In this document: positions 21,969 to 33,487 of the stretch, in pieces | Layout: the number at the start of each line of letters is the position of its first letter | How positions within the stretch are numbered: the first letter of the stretch is position 1 | Notes under the pieces: generated by a model | Databases searched by the model: none | The model's input: only the letters and a program-made list of their open reading frames with translations | Told to the model about the DNA's origin: nothing | Program-made: the position numbers and the translations under genes | DNA from: Usnea hakonensis | Lineage: Eukaryota; Ascomycota; Lecanoromycetes; Lecanorales; Parmeliaceae | Assembly: GCA_013423325.1 (NCBI GenBank) | Contig: BLJB01000201.1 | Span: forward strand, 62,001-126,000 | Direction of reading: 5' to 3' | Length of the DNA stretch: 64,000 bases

Positions 21969-23585
21969 ATGTCTTCCAGTCCACCCCATACCCTTGGCTT
22001 TTCGGATTTACAAAGACACAATAGCAACAGTGATTGCTGGATAGCTGTGCATTCCAAGATATACGATATCACAAATTATCTAGACTCTCATCCGGGAGGC
22101 TCTTCGAGTTTGTTCCTCCCTAAGCAACCCCAAAAGTAGGTTTCTCACCCGTCAAAGTCATACTCAGATATGCTGGAAGCGACGCCACAGCAGCCTACGA
22201 TGAAATCCATGCTCCAGGCATCATAGAAGAAACTTTGGCCCCTGAGTGTTACAAGGGCCTACTTGATCAGGCGGAGGTAGTGATTCTACCAGAAGATCAA
22301 AAGAAGGATATCAAAAGCATTGAACAGACAACCGGGCAATCTACCTCCACGCCAAGTTACACAAAACCCGACCTTTTCAAACTCATATCCACACAAGATT
22401 TCGTGGATGTAGCCCGCAATACTATGACAGCCAAAGCGTGGGCGTTCTATTCTTCCGCAGCGACCGATCTAATCACACATCATTGGAACTCCAATATATA
22501 CAGAAGAATCATGCTACGTCCTCGAGTCATGCGTAACATTGCGGAAGTCAACACCCAGCGATCAATCTTGGGATGTCCCAGCTCAGCGCCTTTCTTCGTC
22601 AGTCCCGCAGCAATGGCTCGACTTGCCCATCCTGACGGTGAACTCGCCTTAGCTAGGGGTTGTGCAACCGAAGGTCTGATTCAAGTGGTGAGCAATCTCT
22701 ATCAGGACGAACAACTGAAACCCCGTCTCAATTAACAATCAATCCGTCACACCACAGATATCAAACAACGCCTCCTACCCCCTCGCCTCCGTCATCGAAG
22801 CCGGCACCACAAACCAACCCTTCTTCCTCCAGCTCTACGTCAACGCCGACCGGCCCAAAACCACCCAACTCCTCCACAAAGCCCGCGACCTGGGCGTCAA
22901 AGCCATCTTCGTCACCGTCGACGCGCACGTCCCCGGCAAGCGCGAAGCGGACGAGCGCGTCGCCGCCGAAAACGTCTCGTCCGCCATCAGCGGCGCCGTG
23001 GCCTCCAACGACAAAAAGGGCGGCGGCATGGGCAGGCTGATGGGCCAGTACATTGACAAAACCTTGAGCTGGGACGACATCCCCTGGATCCGGGAGACGT
23101 CGCGGCTGCCTATTGTCATCAAGGGGATCCAGAGCGCCGCGGACGCGCAAAAAGCCGTCGAATATGACGGCGTTCAGGGCATCGTGCTTTCGAACCACGG
23201 CGGCCGCGCCCTCGACACGACGCAACCGTCGCTGCTCACACTGCTGGAACTGCACCGCATCTGCCCGGACATTTTCTCCCGGTGCGAAATCTACGTGGAC
23301 GGGGGCGTCACGCGGGGCACGGATGTGCTCAAGGCGCTCGCGCTGGGCGCCACGGCGGTGGGCATCGGGCGGCCGTTCCTGTACAGTCTGTGCTATGGGC
23401 AGGAAGGGGTGGAGCATTTGAGTCAGATCTTCAAGGATGAGTTGGAGACGGGGATGCGGTTGGCTGGGGTTACGGATGTGGATGGGGTTGGGCCGGCGCT
23501 GGTGAATACGAGGGATGTGGACCATTTGGTGCCGAGGGGTGAGGAGCATGATTGGATTGGGTGGAGGCCGAAGGCTAAGATGTAG
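21969..23585 (+). CDS. Flavocytochrome b2-like FMN-dependent 2-hydroxy-acid dehydrogenase
   Basis: Three exons. Residues 1-80 form a cytochrome b5 domain with the haem-ligand signature H-P-G-G; intron 1 falls right after it (about 22108-22157). The rest is the FMN alpha-hydroxy-acid dehydrogenase barrel: G-I-V-L-S-N-H-G-G-R holds the catalytic His, and V-D-G-G-V-T-R-G-T-D binds FMN phosphate. Such enzymes oxidise L-lactate or a related acid and pass electrons to cytochrome c. No obvious mitochondrial presequence precedes the b5 domain, unlike yeast Cyb2, so a cytosolic paralogue is likely. The region 22750-23450 is GC-rich and strongly codon-biased, creating long antisense frames. Substrate unproven. 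Confidence 0.9.
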
Positions 23586-23817
23586 ATTCTCCGTGTGGTG
23601 GAGGATTTGCCGTGTGACGTCCTTGACGAGACGATGGGACTCATAGATATATGACCACCTCAAATCAGTGCACAAGCAATGACTCTGGCTATAGACCGCC
23701 ACTCTTTTGATAGTGACCTCACAACTGCACTGTGAAAATGCTTAGCCATCGCTGGGGTTGCTTATAATAATGTAAGATTTTTGAAAGGTTCACGAGACGT
23801 CTATTACCCTCATGAAG

Positions 23818-26448
23818 CTATTGCCAGCCACCCTTCCCAGCGAAACCACTACTGTCCTCTATCTTCTTCTGACCACTGCCTTTTTGTGACTTTTGCTGTG
23901 CTGCTTCATGCTTCCGGAGTTCCTCGGGCATCCTGGAGATTGACGACTTGGAGAGCATTTGCTTGAGATCGTACCTAAGCCTACATTAGCCGACCACTCG
24001 AAAGCAAGCAGAAGATGCACATACATAACATCCGAGTCTTCATTACCAAGGAAGGTAATGGCAACACCACTCTTCCCAGCACGACCCGTACGACCGATAC
24101 GATGAGTATAGCTCTCAATGTTGGTCGCCATGTTGAAATTAACCACCAGGCTGACATCAGGCACATCGATACCTCTGCCTGCCAGATCGGTAGCAACAAG
24201 TACGTCAGTACCGCCGCCTCGGACGGACGCCAACGCTGCTTCTCTTTGCTCTTGAGTCTTGCTCCCATGCAACGTGACAGACGAGAACCCGCTGTGCTTT
24301 ATATCCCGAGCAACGGCATCGCAGTTGCGCTTGATGTTCACGAAGACGATGACGGGTGGTTGGAATTCTCTTGATGATAAGATATCCAGCAAGCGCTTCT
24401 TCCTCTTGTCTTCGCCCGCCACGAATTCAACACGCTGCTCGACCGTCTCGACAGCTTCGCCGACATTGCCAATGGTTACAATGGCTGGTCTGCGAAGGTA
24501 CTTGCGGGCTATACGTTCGACGGCTGAGGGCATAGTGGCCGTGTACATCATGGTCTGCCTATATCGGTCTTTTCCGCCCAGGTGTTGGCTCATGACAAGC
24601 GCATCTTCTGCTTCTTCAGAATCAGGCTTCATGTTGCCGACGGGCAGGGCATCGAGGATTTTATTGACTGGTTCCTCGAAGCCAAGATCGATCATTCTAT
24701 CTGCTTCATCCATGATGACATAACAGCACTGCCCGAGCACGAGCACTCGCCTCTCGATACAGTCCACCAGACGACCAGGGGTGGCAATTATGATTTCGGC
24801 TCCATCCCGCAGGTTGTAGGCCTGTTCTTCCAGGGAGTGACCCCCAACAATGCTGACGCAAGTGAATCCAAGAGGAGTCGCAAACTTTCTTGCTTCAATT
24901 TCGATCTGTTGAGCTAACTCACGAGTAGGAGCCAAAATGACAGCGTAAGGACCATCATTCTTCGTCAACTCATTGAGGGCCGGAAGCTCGGATATATAGA
25001 CTAGCAAAGGTAGTAGAAAGGCTGCTGTTTTACCCGAACCTGTCACAGCAACACCGATAAGATCACGGGATTGAAGAGCGATAGGGATGGCGGCGCGCTG
25101 CACTGCAGAAGGCTCGGTGTAACCAACCAGATCCACAACGTCCAGCAATTTCTTTGGCAAACCCGATTCTGCCCATGATCGCATGGGATTTGGTATAGCT
25201 CCACCTTTTGTGCTGATATTGAAGTCTTCTTTGAAGATCCTCCAGTCTCTTTCGCGCATATGCTCCAGTTTTTTGTCACTCCAATGTTTGTCTAGCGAGC
25301 TTCTACCACCTTCTTCCTTCCTTCGCCTCTCCATCTCCATCATCTCCTTGGCTCTATCCTTGCCTGAATCGCGATCCGTACTTTGTAGCGCTTTGGCATA
25401 ATTACGAGTCGCATTATCAGCCACTTCTTCCGAGAATCCCCCCAAGCGGCCTCTTCCATAAAACGTTGCCTCTGCTCGTGCTTGATATAGCGGGTTGTAG
25501 TCTGGGCTTGTATCTTCTTCCGCGTTCCACTCAAAATTGAACTTTTTTTCTGTGGTGCGCCTTCGCTTCTTCTTGGCCGAGAACGTCGATTGATTTTGGT
25601 CCGCCCCCATGTAACGCTGTTTTATCATGTTCTGCTGAGCCTCCTCAATAGCAGGTCGCTTGTCTCCTTTGGCTGCAGATGTGCCGATCGCAGATGGTTT
25701 TGGGGGAGGCGGAGGAGCCATATCGTAGCCTTTATTTGGTTCCGAGGCACGCATGGAAGCAGGTCCAGTCGGTATTTCGCCTTTCCTCAAAGCTCTTGGA
25801 CCGGTGGGTATTGGAGGACGAGCAGATCCGTTAACTCCGTTCGTCTGCGATACATGTCGACCAGATCCATGCCTGGAGGATTGATCTGGAGTATGTTTGT
25901 CTCCATTCCCAATAGCCTTGCTGGTATTTGTGATAGATTTTGTTTTTCTTTTCTGCTCCTCGACCTCTTTCTCTCGCTTTTCGAGAGCTAGATTCTCACG
26001 CTGTGCTTTTGATAGAAATTTGGGCTAGATATACAGAGATAACTTCATGTCAGTAGGGTTCAGTAAGGTACTAGATCGTGGCACGACGTGAACATGGAGT
26101 CATGAGAGATATGTATAGTCAGATTCATACCTTTGCAGCTGCTTCATCCGCCTCTTTCTTTTTGCGTAGTATCTCTTCTACGCTCAAAGGTTGCCTGCTG
26201 GATGTAGCACCCCAGCCAGCCTTCTTTCTCTTCTTTTCGGGCGGGGGCGGAGGCGCGTCACCATTGATACCAGATGGTGGAGGGGGTGGTAGATCTTCTG
26301 GAGGTGGAGGTGGAGCAGATGAGTCGGGAGGAGGGGGTGGAGCCGCAAGATCAGGAGGAGGTGGGGGCGGCGATGGGTATCGGTCTGGAGGATGGATCAT
26401 GGTCTGTGAAGCTGCTTCTCTTACACCGTTGGCTACATGGCCGTTCAT
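23818..26448 (-). CDS. PRP28: DEAD-box pre-mRNA splicing helicase Prp28
   Basis: Protein of about 780 aa from three exons. The N-terminal 60 residues are runs of Pro with Asp/Ser, then a Lys/Arg/Glu-rich segment, as in Prp28/U5-100K. The helicase core shows all DEAD-box motifs: A-V-T-G-S-G-K-T (I), P-T-R-E-L-A (Ia), T-P-G-R (Ib), D-E-A-D (II), T-A-T in place of SAT (III), and H-R-I-G-R-T-G-R (VI). Prp28 swaps U1 for U6 at the 5' splice site. The start is taken at 26448 (M-N-G-H-V) because the frame meets a stop just upstream of 26505 and no earlier ATG exists. A last exon (23818-23977) gives the Lys/Gln-rich C-terminus. It is divergent from ATG5. Confidence 0.94.
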
Positions 26449-26818
26449 ACTGCTACTAAATGTAGACAAGCTGCCAGAAGACGTGGTAGTCTTGCGCACA
26501 GGCACCCTTTAGGATCCAAAGCGCAAAAGCTTAGGTAAACTAGGATCTTCGAGGGTCTTTGCTAAGACAGATTATACTGATTATGTTATGAGTCATTGAA
26601 TGTCCAGAAAATGTGCACTACTGCCATCGAGTTTATGTCTTCAGCCGCCATGGCCGCCGTAGGGCTGAGCTGAAGGCGGAACCCTAGCTATCCCACTGGG
26701 AGGATTGTATCACTGTGCAGGGTCCTTTCGTCGGATGAGGATGTGTCGGCAAGAACGATGGCTCAAAGACATCTGAAGCTTGTGAGCTTCAGCACCTTTG
26801 GAAGTTGGAGCTGCAATC
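26449..26818. promoter_or_regulatory. Shared promoter of PRP28 and ATG5
   Basis: 370 bp between divergent starts of two housekeeping genes. No element assigned. Confidence 0.5.
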
Positions 26819-27809
26819 ATGGCCATCACGAGTGAAGCTCAAAATCTACAGAGCTCGGTATGGGAAGGATCATTGCCTATAGAGATCCATCTCTCACCGT
26901 CCGAATGTCGAGTCTACGATCAAGCCGATCCTTATCTCGTGCAGTATCCACGGCTTTCGTACCTGCCGTTTCTCCTTCCCCGTCTCCATGCATTCTTCAT
27001 CCCATCACTTATAGACACTTCAGTGATACCCTACGATTGCTGGTTCTCTTTTGAGCAAGTTCCTTTAAAATGGCAGTATCCGCTTGGTCTTCTATATGAT
27101 TTATTCTCGGGATCTTCTCCGTCACAAGCATCTGGCTTGGATATTGCTCACCGTTCGCCCTCGGATGGTACGGAAGAACAGCTCCCATGGCGGTTAACGC
27201 TACATTTCACAGATTGGCCCGAGCAGTCATTGGTACGCCCTGATGCCGAAGGAAAGATGCTGCACGATGCATTTATCAACAGTGTGAAAGAGGCGGACTT
27301 TCTCAGGAACGGCACGGCCAAAGGAATCATGTCATTGTCAAAAGATGACTCAACGAAGCTTTGGAACGCTGTTCAAGAACGTATGTTTGGAGCAGCGTTC
27401 CGTAGACAATTTGGTTCGAGACTGACAACGTGAATGGACAGATGATTTTGAACAATACAATACAATCTCCAAACGACTCCTCTATGCTCAGGGCGCTCCG
27501 CTTCGCCATATACCTCTGAAGATCTACCTGCCTTCCTCGCCAACGGCAGCCGAGCCGGCATCTGGTCATTTGCGCGTCGTGCAGTCGCTGGTCACGCCTA
27601 GCTTGTCCAATACGCGAGAAAAACAGACTCTGGGCACCACTCTGCATGCGTTGTTGCCAACGTTATTTCCCAGCCGAAGAACGCCGATCCTCGCGGAGGC
27701 TGTGCTTCACGGAGCAGTGGTGCCGATGGGGGCGTCGGTGGAAGAATTGATGAGGATCGCAGCTTACTTGGATGGCTGGATACATTTGGGGGTCATGATG
27801 ATAGGCTAA
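26819..27809 (+). CDS. ATG5: Autophagy protein Atg5
   Basis: Two exons joined near 27381-27441; about 310 aa. The start M-A-I-T-S-E-A at 26819 precedes S-S-V-W-E-G-S-L-P-I-E-I-H, the usual Atg5 opening. The middle holds the R-N-G-T-A-K-G-I-M segment, whose Lys corresponds by position to the residue that receives Atg12. Atg5 joins Atg12 and Atg16 to form the E3-like complex that lipidates Atg8 on forming autophagosomes. The first exon contains the N-terminal ubiquitin-like fold and the second the C-terminal one. It marks the left border of the terpenoid cluster. Confidence 0.93.
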
Positions 27810-28400
27810 ACACCGTGATTTAAGGATGTTAGGCGTTCCAGTACTCCTTCCGCAATTGATGATTTTGCGAGGCAGCAATTGTCATTGGTTGCCATCTTTT
27901 CGTCCATCTCGACCGCCAATATGACCGACCAGCCTATAAACCAAAGTTGAGGAACGTTGGCAGGCTTGGCGGTTGATTATGCGTTCGTTAAAGTGTGAAG
28001 AACGAAGTCAGGCCTGCCTCTACTTCTAGCTTGGCGACCTACGGGTGGCACTAGTGGGTAAAAAAAACGCTAATTTTGTAAACCCCACCAAAATTATTGA
28101 TTACCTTATTTTGACACCAAAAGTCATGGGAATGCCAAGACTCGTCGGATAACGCTCTACACATATACCTGGGGTCGCCTCCGAAAGTAGGATTAGGGCC
28201 GTTCTCAGGACTTTCGGTGTCAACCTCCGTACTCTATAAAGATATTATAGACACCTTCTTTGATATACATATTATATATACTGCTGTGCCTATATTTAGA
28301 CTACTTCTTATACTAATTCTTAATAGAATTACTCGTTTATCAGGGATAAAAGTCTATCAGAATGCTACCACAGCAAACTCCAGCCCAAATGATACCCAAT
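27810..28400. other. Intergenic boundary between housekeeping block and cluster
   Basis: 590 bp between ATG5 and the first P450, increasingly AT-rich to the right with TATA-like runs (about 28225-28340). No gene recognised. It could hold remains of a small mobile element but I see no clear terminal repeats. Confidence 0.45.
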
Positions 28401-30290
28401 CTATACAGGATTCCTGGCCTGCAATTTGATCGGAAGAGGGACCTTCTGCCACCCGAGATAGATATTCTGCCTGTCCCAGTTCTCGTATCCGGGTACGCAT
28501 GAAAAGTCAAAATTCCAGAATAATCGCGTTATAGTCAGCCGCATCTCGATATATGCAAGGCTGGTGGACTCCAAGTTAGCTTTTTGGCCTTGCTCTGGAC
28601 ACAAAAGGTTTGCACAGACTTTCTACCGATGCATGATCGTGGTCCAAAGCTGAACGGCTGGAGAGCGTCTCTGTTGTCCGTTGCAAACTCGGGATCGCCG
28701 AGCCTTAATGATTTGAGAGTCAGTATTGTTTCTTTGAGGTCAAAACCGAGTCACAAGTTAGGGTTCTGTAAGTAAGATACTCTTGAAACAAGTTTTCAAA
28801 GTCGAATTTGGGTGAAGGACAGGAAGTATTCAGTCCGAAAAATAGACTCACCAACGCTCAGGAATGAACTCGTATGGGCGGCGGAAGTACTTCTCCGTGT
28901 GGTACATAACAACGTTAGTGATTGAGACAGTTGTCTAGTAAGAGTGACGTTAGGAATCGATGTAGCAGAGCGAGTACTGTGGGGGGGAGTATGCTGACTT
29001 CTTTGGGCACAAATCTGCCGGCCAGGTAATCATCCATGTTTGTCCTTCGTGGGAGATGGGCAGGCGTTGGAGGATAGCGTCTCAGAGCTTCCATCAAGCA
29101 CGCTGAAAGATATTCGAGCCGGTTGACGGCTTCCAGGGTAATCTCGTCCTCGGACTTGAATGCTGATCGAACCTCATGCGCAAGCTTGTTGTAGCAACCC
29201 CTGTTAAGCGATAAGAAGTGGGTGACGCCCGCCAGCAGATTAGCGGTTGTGTCGCTCCCCGCGACGATGACTGTCCCACAATTGGAAATAAACTCGTTTT
29301 CTGAGATGCCGCTTTCGGGTGCGGCTAATCGAGCCATCAAGTCAACGCGATCAGTCTTCATATTCAATCGACGAAGCGCTTTCTCCCGTGTCATCTTCAT
29401 GTGATTAGCACGATGTTTTGTAAGATGGCCAGGGATGAGGAGTTTTAACAGTGGTCGGAGTATACTAGGGTAGTACAGCGTGCAACGGAGATAGGCGCTG
29501 AGTTTGATGTTGTCGAACACTATGCTGATCCATTCGTGATATTCAGAGGTCTTCAGGCAATCGAAAGATTCACCAAAAGCAAGATCGCCAATGACGTCGA
29601 AGGTAAGAAACTATGCAGAGTTGGTCAAAAGGGAGAATAAAGCAATGAGCAAGTAGATGACAGACGTTGAACCATTTGACGAGATCTACAGGTTCCCCCG
29701 ACATGCTGATGTCGCGGATTTTGTTGAAAAAAAGATCGCCATAGCTCTTGATAATGGGTATTTGGTCTCTCAATGCTCTGTCGGAGTAGCCATGAGCCAT
29801 GAGTCGTCTGAGCTCACCGTGACGCTGGGTGTCGGATCCAATGATGCTCAACTTTCCGGAAGAGGTGACATTGTAGAAGGTGGGGTCCTTCATAAATTCA
29901 CCTTTGCCAGCACGATATCCGTAGATGTCATTCCATGCTGCAGGATCGTTAAAGGACAACTCATCAGGCCCAATGCGGACTACGTCGCCATATTTTTCGT
30001 GCATCTTACCAATCTCGAAAGAGACTTTTCCTGAGAGTAGCTTACGGCAATACCAAATGCGGGTTGCACGAGCCTCAAGGGGACCAGGAAAATGGCGCAG
30101 CGGGTGGAACCACAGATTGTACACCAACCACCACAGACTATACACCACCAACTAAACATCTGGCTCAGTTTCCTTGTTCTACAGGCTCCGAGTGATAATG
30201 ATGTCAAGTTTTACTTACTAAGCCTACTGGGATGCTTACGTAGGCGCCCCATGAGAGTCCCAGACGCTCTACGCTGTAAAGAGGTAGCAT
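28401..30290 (-). CDS. Cytochrome P450, CYP65-like (trichothecene C-15-hydroxylase family type)
   Basis: Multi-exon P450 of about 500 aa that is intact after splicing. Seen in order: hydrophobic N-terminus, Pro-rich hinge F-H-P-L-R-H-F-P-G-P, I-helix A-G-S-D-T-T, K-helix E-A-L-R, and the haem loop F-S-F-G-P-R-S-C-I-G. The haem Cys exon ends at R-(N) with donor GTCTGT and rejoins L-A-Y-I-E-M-R. The start at 30290 (M-L-P-L-Y-S-V) and exon 1 are less sure than the rest. The enzyme is an ER membrane monooxygenase. It is divergent from the next P450 over 450 bp and forms the left end of the terpenoid cluster. Relatives oxidise terpenoid skeletons; the position oxidised here is unknown. Confidence 0.88.
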
Positions 30291-30739
30291 TATGAAATAA
30301 AGGGGGTGCAAAGGTTCTTCCAAGTTTCGCAGTGTTATATGATGCAGTCTCAGCAAAAGCGATGCCCTCTTGTTCCTCTTCGGTGAAGAAGCGATGTTGA
30401 CAACATAAAAGATGACTGGTTTAAGAGCTGCAATACTTGTTGAGTCGGATCCATCGTCGATTGTATACTTTACTTGATCCAACGGTCCGAGATGGATTAC
30501 CTCAGCGGGCTACGTAGGCATCTTGGCCATCAACCAATTAGCGCTGATACGCCAAGACAGGCCACGAACTTCGCAGCACAAGTCAATGCCACCTTGGGGG
30601 ATACTGCTGTTCTGCTTAACCACTCTTGGTTAGTCATTTTCTCCTTCTTCCACTTCTCTTTCTCCTCCCTTTGCTCCCCGTCGTCGTCTTTAATTGACCC
30701 TTTTGCGTCATCGAAATTTGACTGGTAACAGCATGTATC
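30291..30739. promoter_or_regulatory. Shared promoter of two P450 genes
   Basis: 449 bp between divergent starts. Contains TCGGATCCATC at 30445-30455, an 11-mer found again in the cyclase/phosphatase promoter at 37381-37391. The right third is C/T-rich, a common fungal leader. Confidence 0.45.
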
Positions 30740-32843
30740 ATGGCTCTATTCGTCATATCAGCCTCTGTTTACACTTTCGTAATGCTCGTGGCTCTAGGCA
30801 TTTTCGCAGCTGTTGGACTTTATCACTGCAAACCTAGAGTGCCTTCTAACGTCCCAATCCTGAAGATTTCGACATTGCCAGCCAAACAAGGGGAGACAGC
30901 CGACGTCAAGTCATACGTGCAAAATGGATCGGAAGTGGTGCGGCACGGTTATAATCAGGTATGTTGATACTGGCCCTTTAACAAAATTCAGTGAACTATC
31001 TATTTCTTCAACACACCGCCCCAGCCGATGTCTGATGTACCTGGACAGTATTCCAGGAGGGGCCAGAACTTCCTCATGAGGACGTCTACAGGCCTAGTCT
31101 TTGTGGTGGCACCACGCTTCATTGATGAGATCAGAAATGTTCCTGAAAGCGTGCTCTCTGCCATGGCCATCAACAACGCCACCTTGCAAGTCAGATATAC
31201 ACTCCATCCTATTCTGGATTATGATTGGTACGAGTTCGAGGTAATCTCGAAGCAACTGACCCAAAGCATAGGTATTGACAGCGTATTATGCTCCTTTATG
31301 GCATCTGTACGAAGCTGACTGCTTCTCTAAGGACCTGGCCTACCAAACATCGTTGACGAAGCTCATAAAGCCTTCCTGCGCGAAATGGGCAGACCAACTG
31401 GTATGCACCAAACTCGGTCGCCCGATTTACGAAAATCTTGGGAATAGCTAATGCCCGTCATCTAGAATGGACCGCCAAACACACGTGGCCGGTGGCTTGC
31501 CGTGTTGTCACGCGCACAGCAAATCGACAATTTTTTGGGGAAAGACTGGCGGAAAACGAGGAGTTTCTTCAGTTGTCGATCGATTACACTTATACCGTCT
31601 TTGCTGGCGCACATGCCATCCGTGACTACCCTGCCTTTTTGAGACCACTCATCTTGCGCTGGAAGACTGGCTTAGGGTTGCAAAAAGCGGTTGCTAAGAA
31701 GCACCTGGTCCCAGTATTCCAAGATCGAATCCGCAGCATGCGAAAAGCAATCGAGGCTGGAAGAATGGCAGACTATGAAAGAGAAAAGCCCAACGATGCA
31801 GGTACAACTTCCCTCCGCTGGTCTACTTTGATTTGGTGAATGATTTAATTGACCATTACGGCTATCACTGCACTGCAGTGCAGTGGCTTCTCGATGTTAC
31901 ACCTCCCGAAAAATTGGACGTTGATGTGTTGGTCCATCGCATGCTTCACCTCAACGTCTCTGCTATCCATACGAGCAGCTGTACTTTCCTCGACGCAATC
32001 TACGATCTAACTCTGCATCCCGAGATTCACGAAGAGCTACGACAGGAAATTGGGTCGGTGATGAATCAGCAAGGCAAGTGGACAAAGCAAGGACTCACCA
32101 AGATGATCAAGATGGACAGTTTCATCAAGGAGAGCGCGAGATGGCACCCTTTTCTCGCCGGTAAGCCGAACACGGGATAGCCGTTGTTCCGCATTTCTAG
32201 AGCCGCCGTTACAAGATCAAAAAACTAAGTGGCACATTCCTCATAACAGGTTCTATGGAACGCCAAGCCACTCGCGACTACGTCCTCAGCGACGGCAGCA
32301 CCATCACCAAAGGAACAAAGCTCACGGTTCCCCACTACGCCATGTTTTTTGACGACCAAATCTACGGTCCCACGGCCCACAAGTTCGACGCCTTCCGCTT
32401 CTCCAAAATGCGCGCCGAAGCAGGGCAGGAGTCCAAACACTCGTTCGTGCAGTGCACTCCCACCTTCACTCACTTCGGGTAAGTCATGTCGAAGCCCTCC
32501 CTTCCCCCCATTCCCCCCCCCCCTCACACTGCCTGCAGCAGTCCGTCAAACGATCCAATTCGCGACTGCCAGACGTGCAACAATGCGATGGGGTCATCTT
32601 CGCTGACGCGGCACTCGCCCTTTGTCCTTGGGCAGATACGGCATACATGCTTGCCCCGGTCGGTTTTTCGCGGCGAACGAAATCAAGGTCCTGCTCGTGT
32701 ATATGCTTTCAATGTTTGACATGCGCTGGCCGCAGGGCCAGCGTGAACCGACGGAGTCTTGGTTCGGAGGCTATCGGAGCCCGGATAAGTCGCTCGCTAT
32801 TGAATGGAGATTACGGGATAAGCCTCTGCTACAGCTGCCTTGA
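30740..32843 (+). CDS. Cytochrome P450, CYP503-like (fungal ent-kaurene-oxidase type)
   Basis: Seven exons (30740-30958, 31049-31271, 31332-31400, 31466-31801, 31879-32160, 32250-32478, 32636-32843) splice to exactly 522 codons, 521 aa. The N-terminal membrane helix is followed by Y-S-R-R-G-Q-N-F, a K-helix E-S-A-R, and the haem loop F-G-Y-G-I-H-A-C-P-G-R-F-F-A split by the last intron. The Cys-Pro-Gly form and the N-E-I-K-V tail resemble P450-4 of the gibberellin cluster and indole-diterpene P450s such as PaxP, which oxidise methyl groups on diterpene skeletons in several steps. This supports a diterpene product (inference). Region 32462-32635 is an intron with long C runs. Confidence 0.92.
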
Positions 32844-33487
32844 ATTATAGTACCTATAGGTATATAAGAGGTAGGAGTAGGGAGGGGAAGAACATAGTTG
32901 TCGCTTAGTATACAGTCTCAGAGGTCTCTCATAGTATTCGTACGTCTATGAAAGGTCTCGGACGCGACGTGGAGACTTGTCATATAAGTTCAGGAGATAA
33001 AATGAGCAATACCAAGGAGGAGGAAGATTGGCTTTGGGTATTCAGTTTTAGCCAGACACCATTCGCATAAATTCTTAACTGAATTTGATAGGAATGCGAT
33101 TCTGTCCATTTCCGACATCCTTCCTCCCTGTCTTGTATGCAATGACGTGACTAGGCCTTTGAAGCATAGATTGACTTCACTTGACGGATACAACGTCACG
33201 CGCATAGTTCCCACGGCCGGCCATCCATGGAAAGACACCTACTCATGATACTGTATCACCTGTCTTATAGACAACTGTATTATCGATGATAGTGATCCTC
33301 TCAGGAATGAAAGGACTTGAATCTACAGCGAGGCTACATTCGTTATAGAATTTTCGATTCAGAATAAACGGGATGATTGTAGATACAAGGATTCTCTGTA
33401 GCAACAGATTCACCACACTACTAAGAGAGTAATCGACATGTTAAAGCCCCCCTTCCCTACCGGTCCAGGCCCAACCCAATATCCTGC
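32844..33487. other. Convergent intergenic region
   Basis: 644 bp between the 3' ends of the P450 and the cyclase fusion. Only short unremarkable frames (for example 32990-33238 minus). Nothing else seen. Confidence 0.5.

Noticed and set aside
22761..23702. 313-codon minus-strand open frame.
   Set aside because: It is antisense to the GC-rich, codon-biased coding sequence of the flavocytochrome-b2-like gene and is low complexity (His/Arg/Pro/Val).
26449..26505. Extending Prp28 upstream to 26505.
   Set aside because: The codon there is GTG, and an in-frame stop lies just upstream; the first ATG is at 26448.
28401..29520. P450 at 28.4 kb first looked truncated, with no haem-binding motif in the long open frames.
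   Set aside because: The motif F-S-F-G-P-R-S-C-I-G is present in a short exon near 28630-28700 and rejoins N-L-A-Y-I-E-M-R by a normal intron, so the gene is intact.
32479..32635. Frames through the C-rich stretch of the CYP503-like P450 gene.
   Set aside because: This is the last intron; joining 32478 to 32636 restores the haem loop and exact phase.
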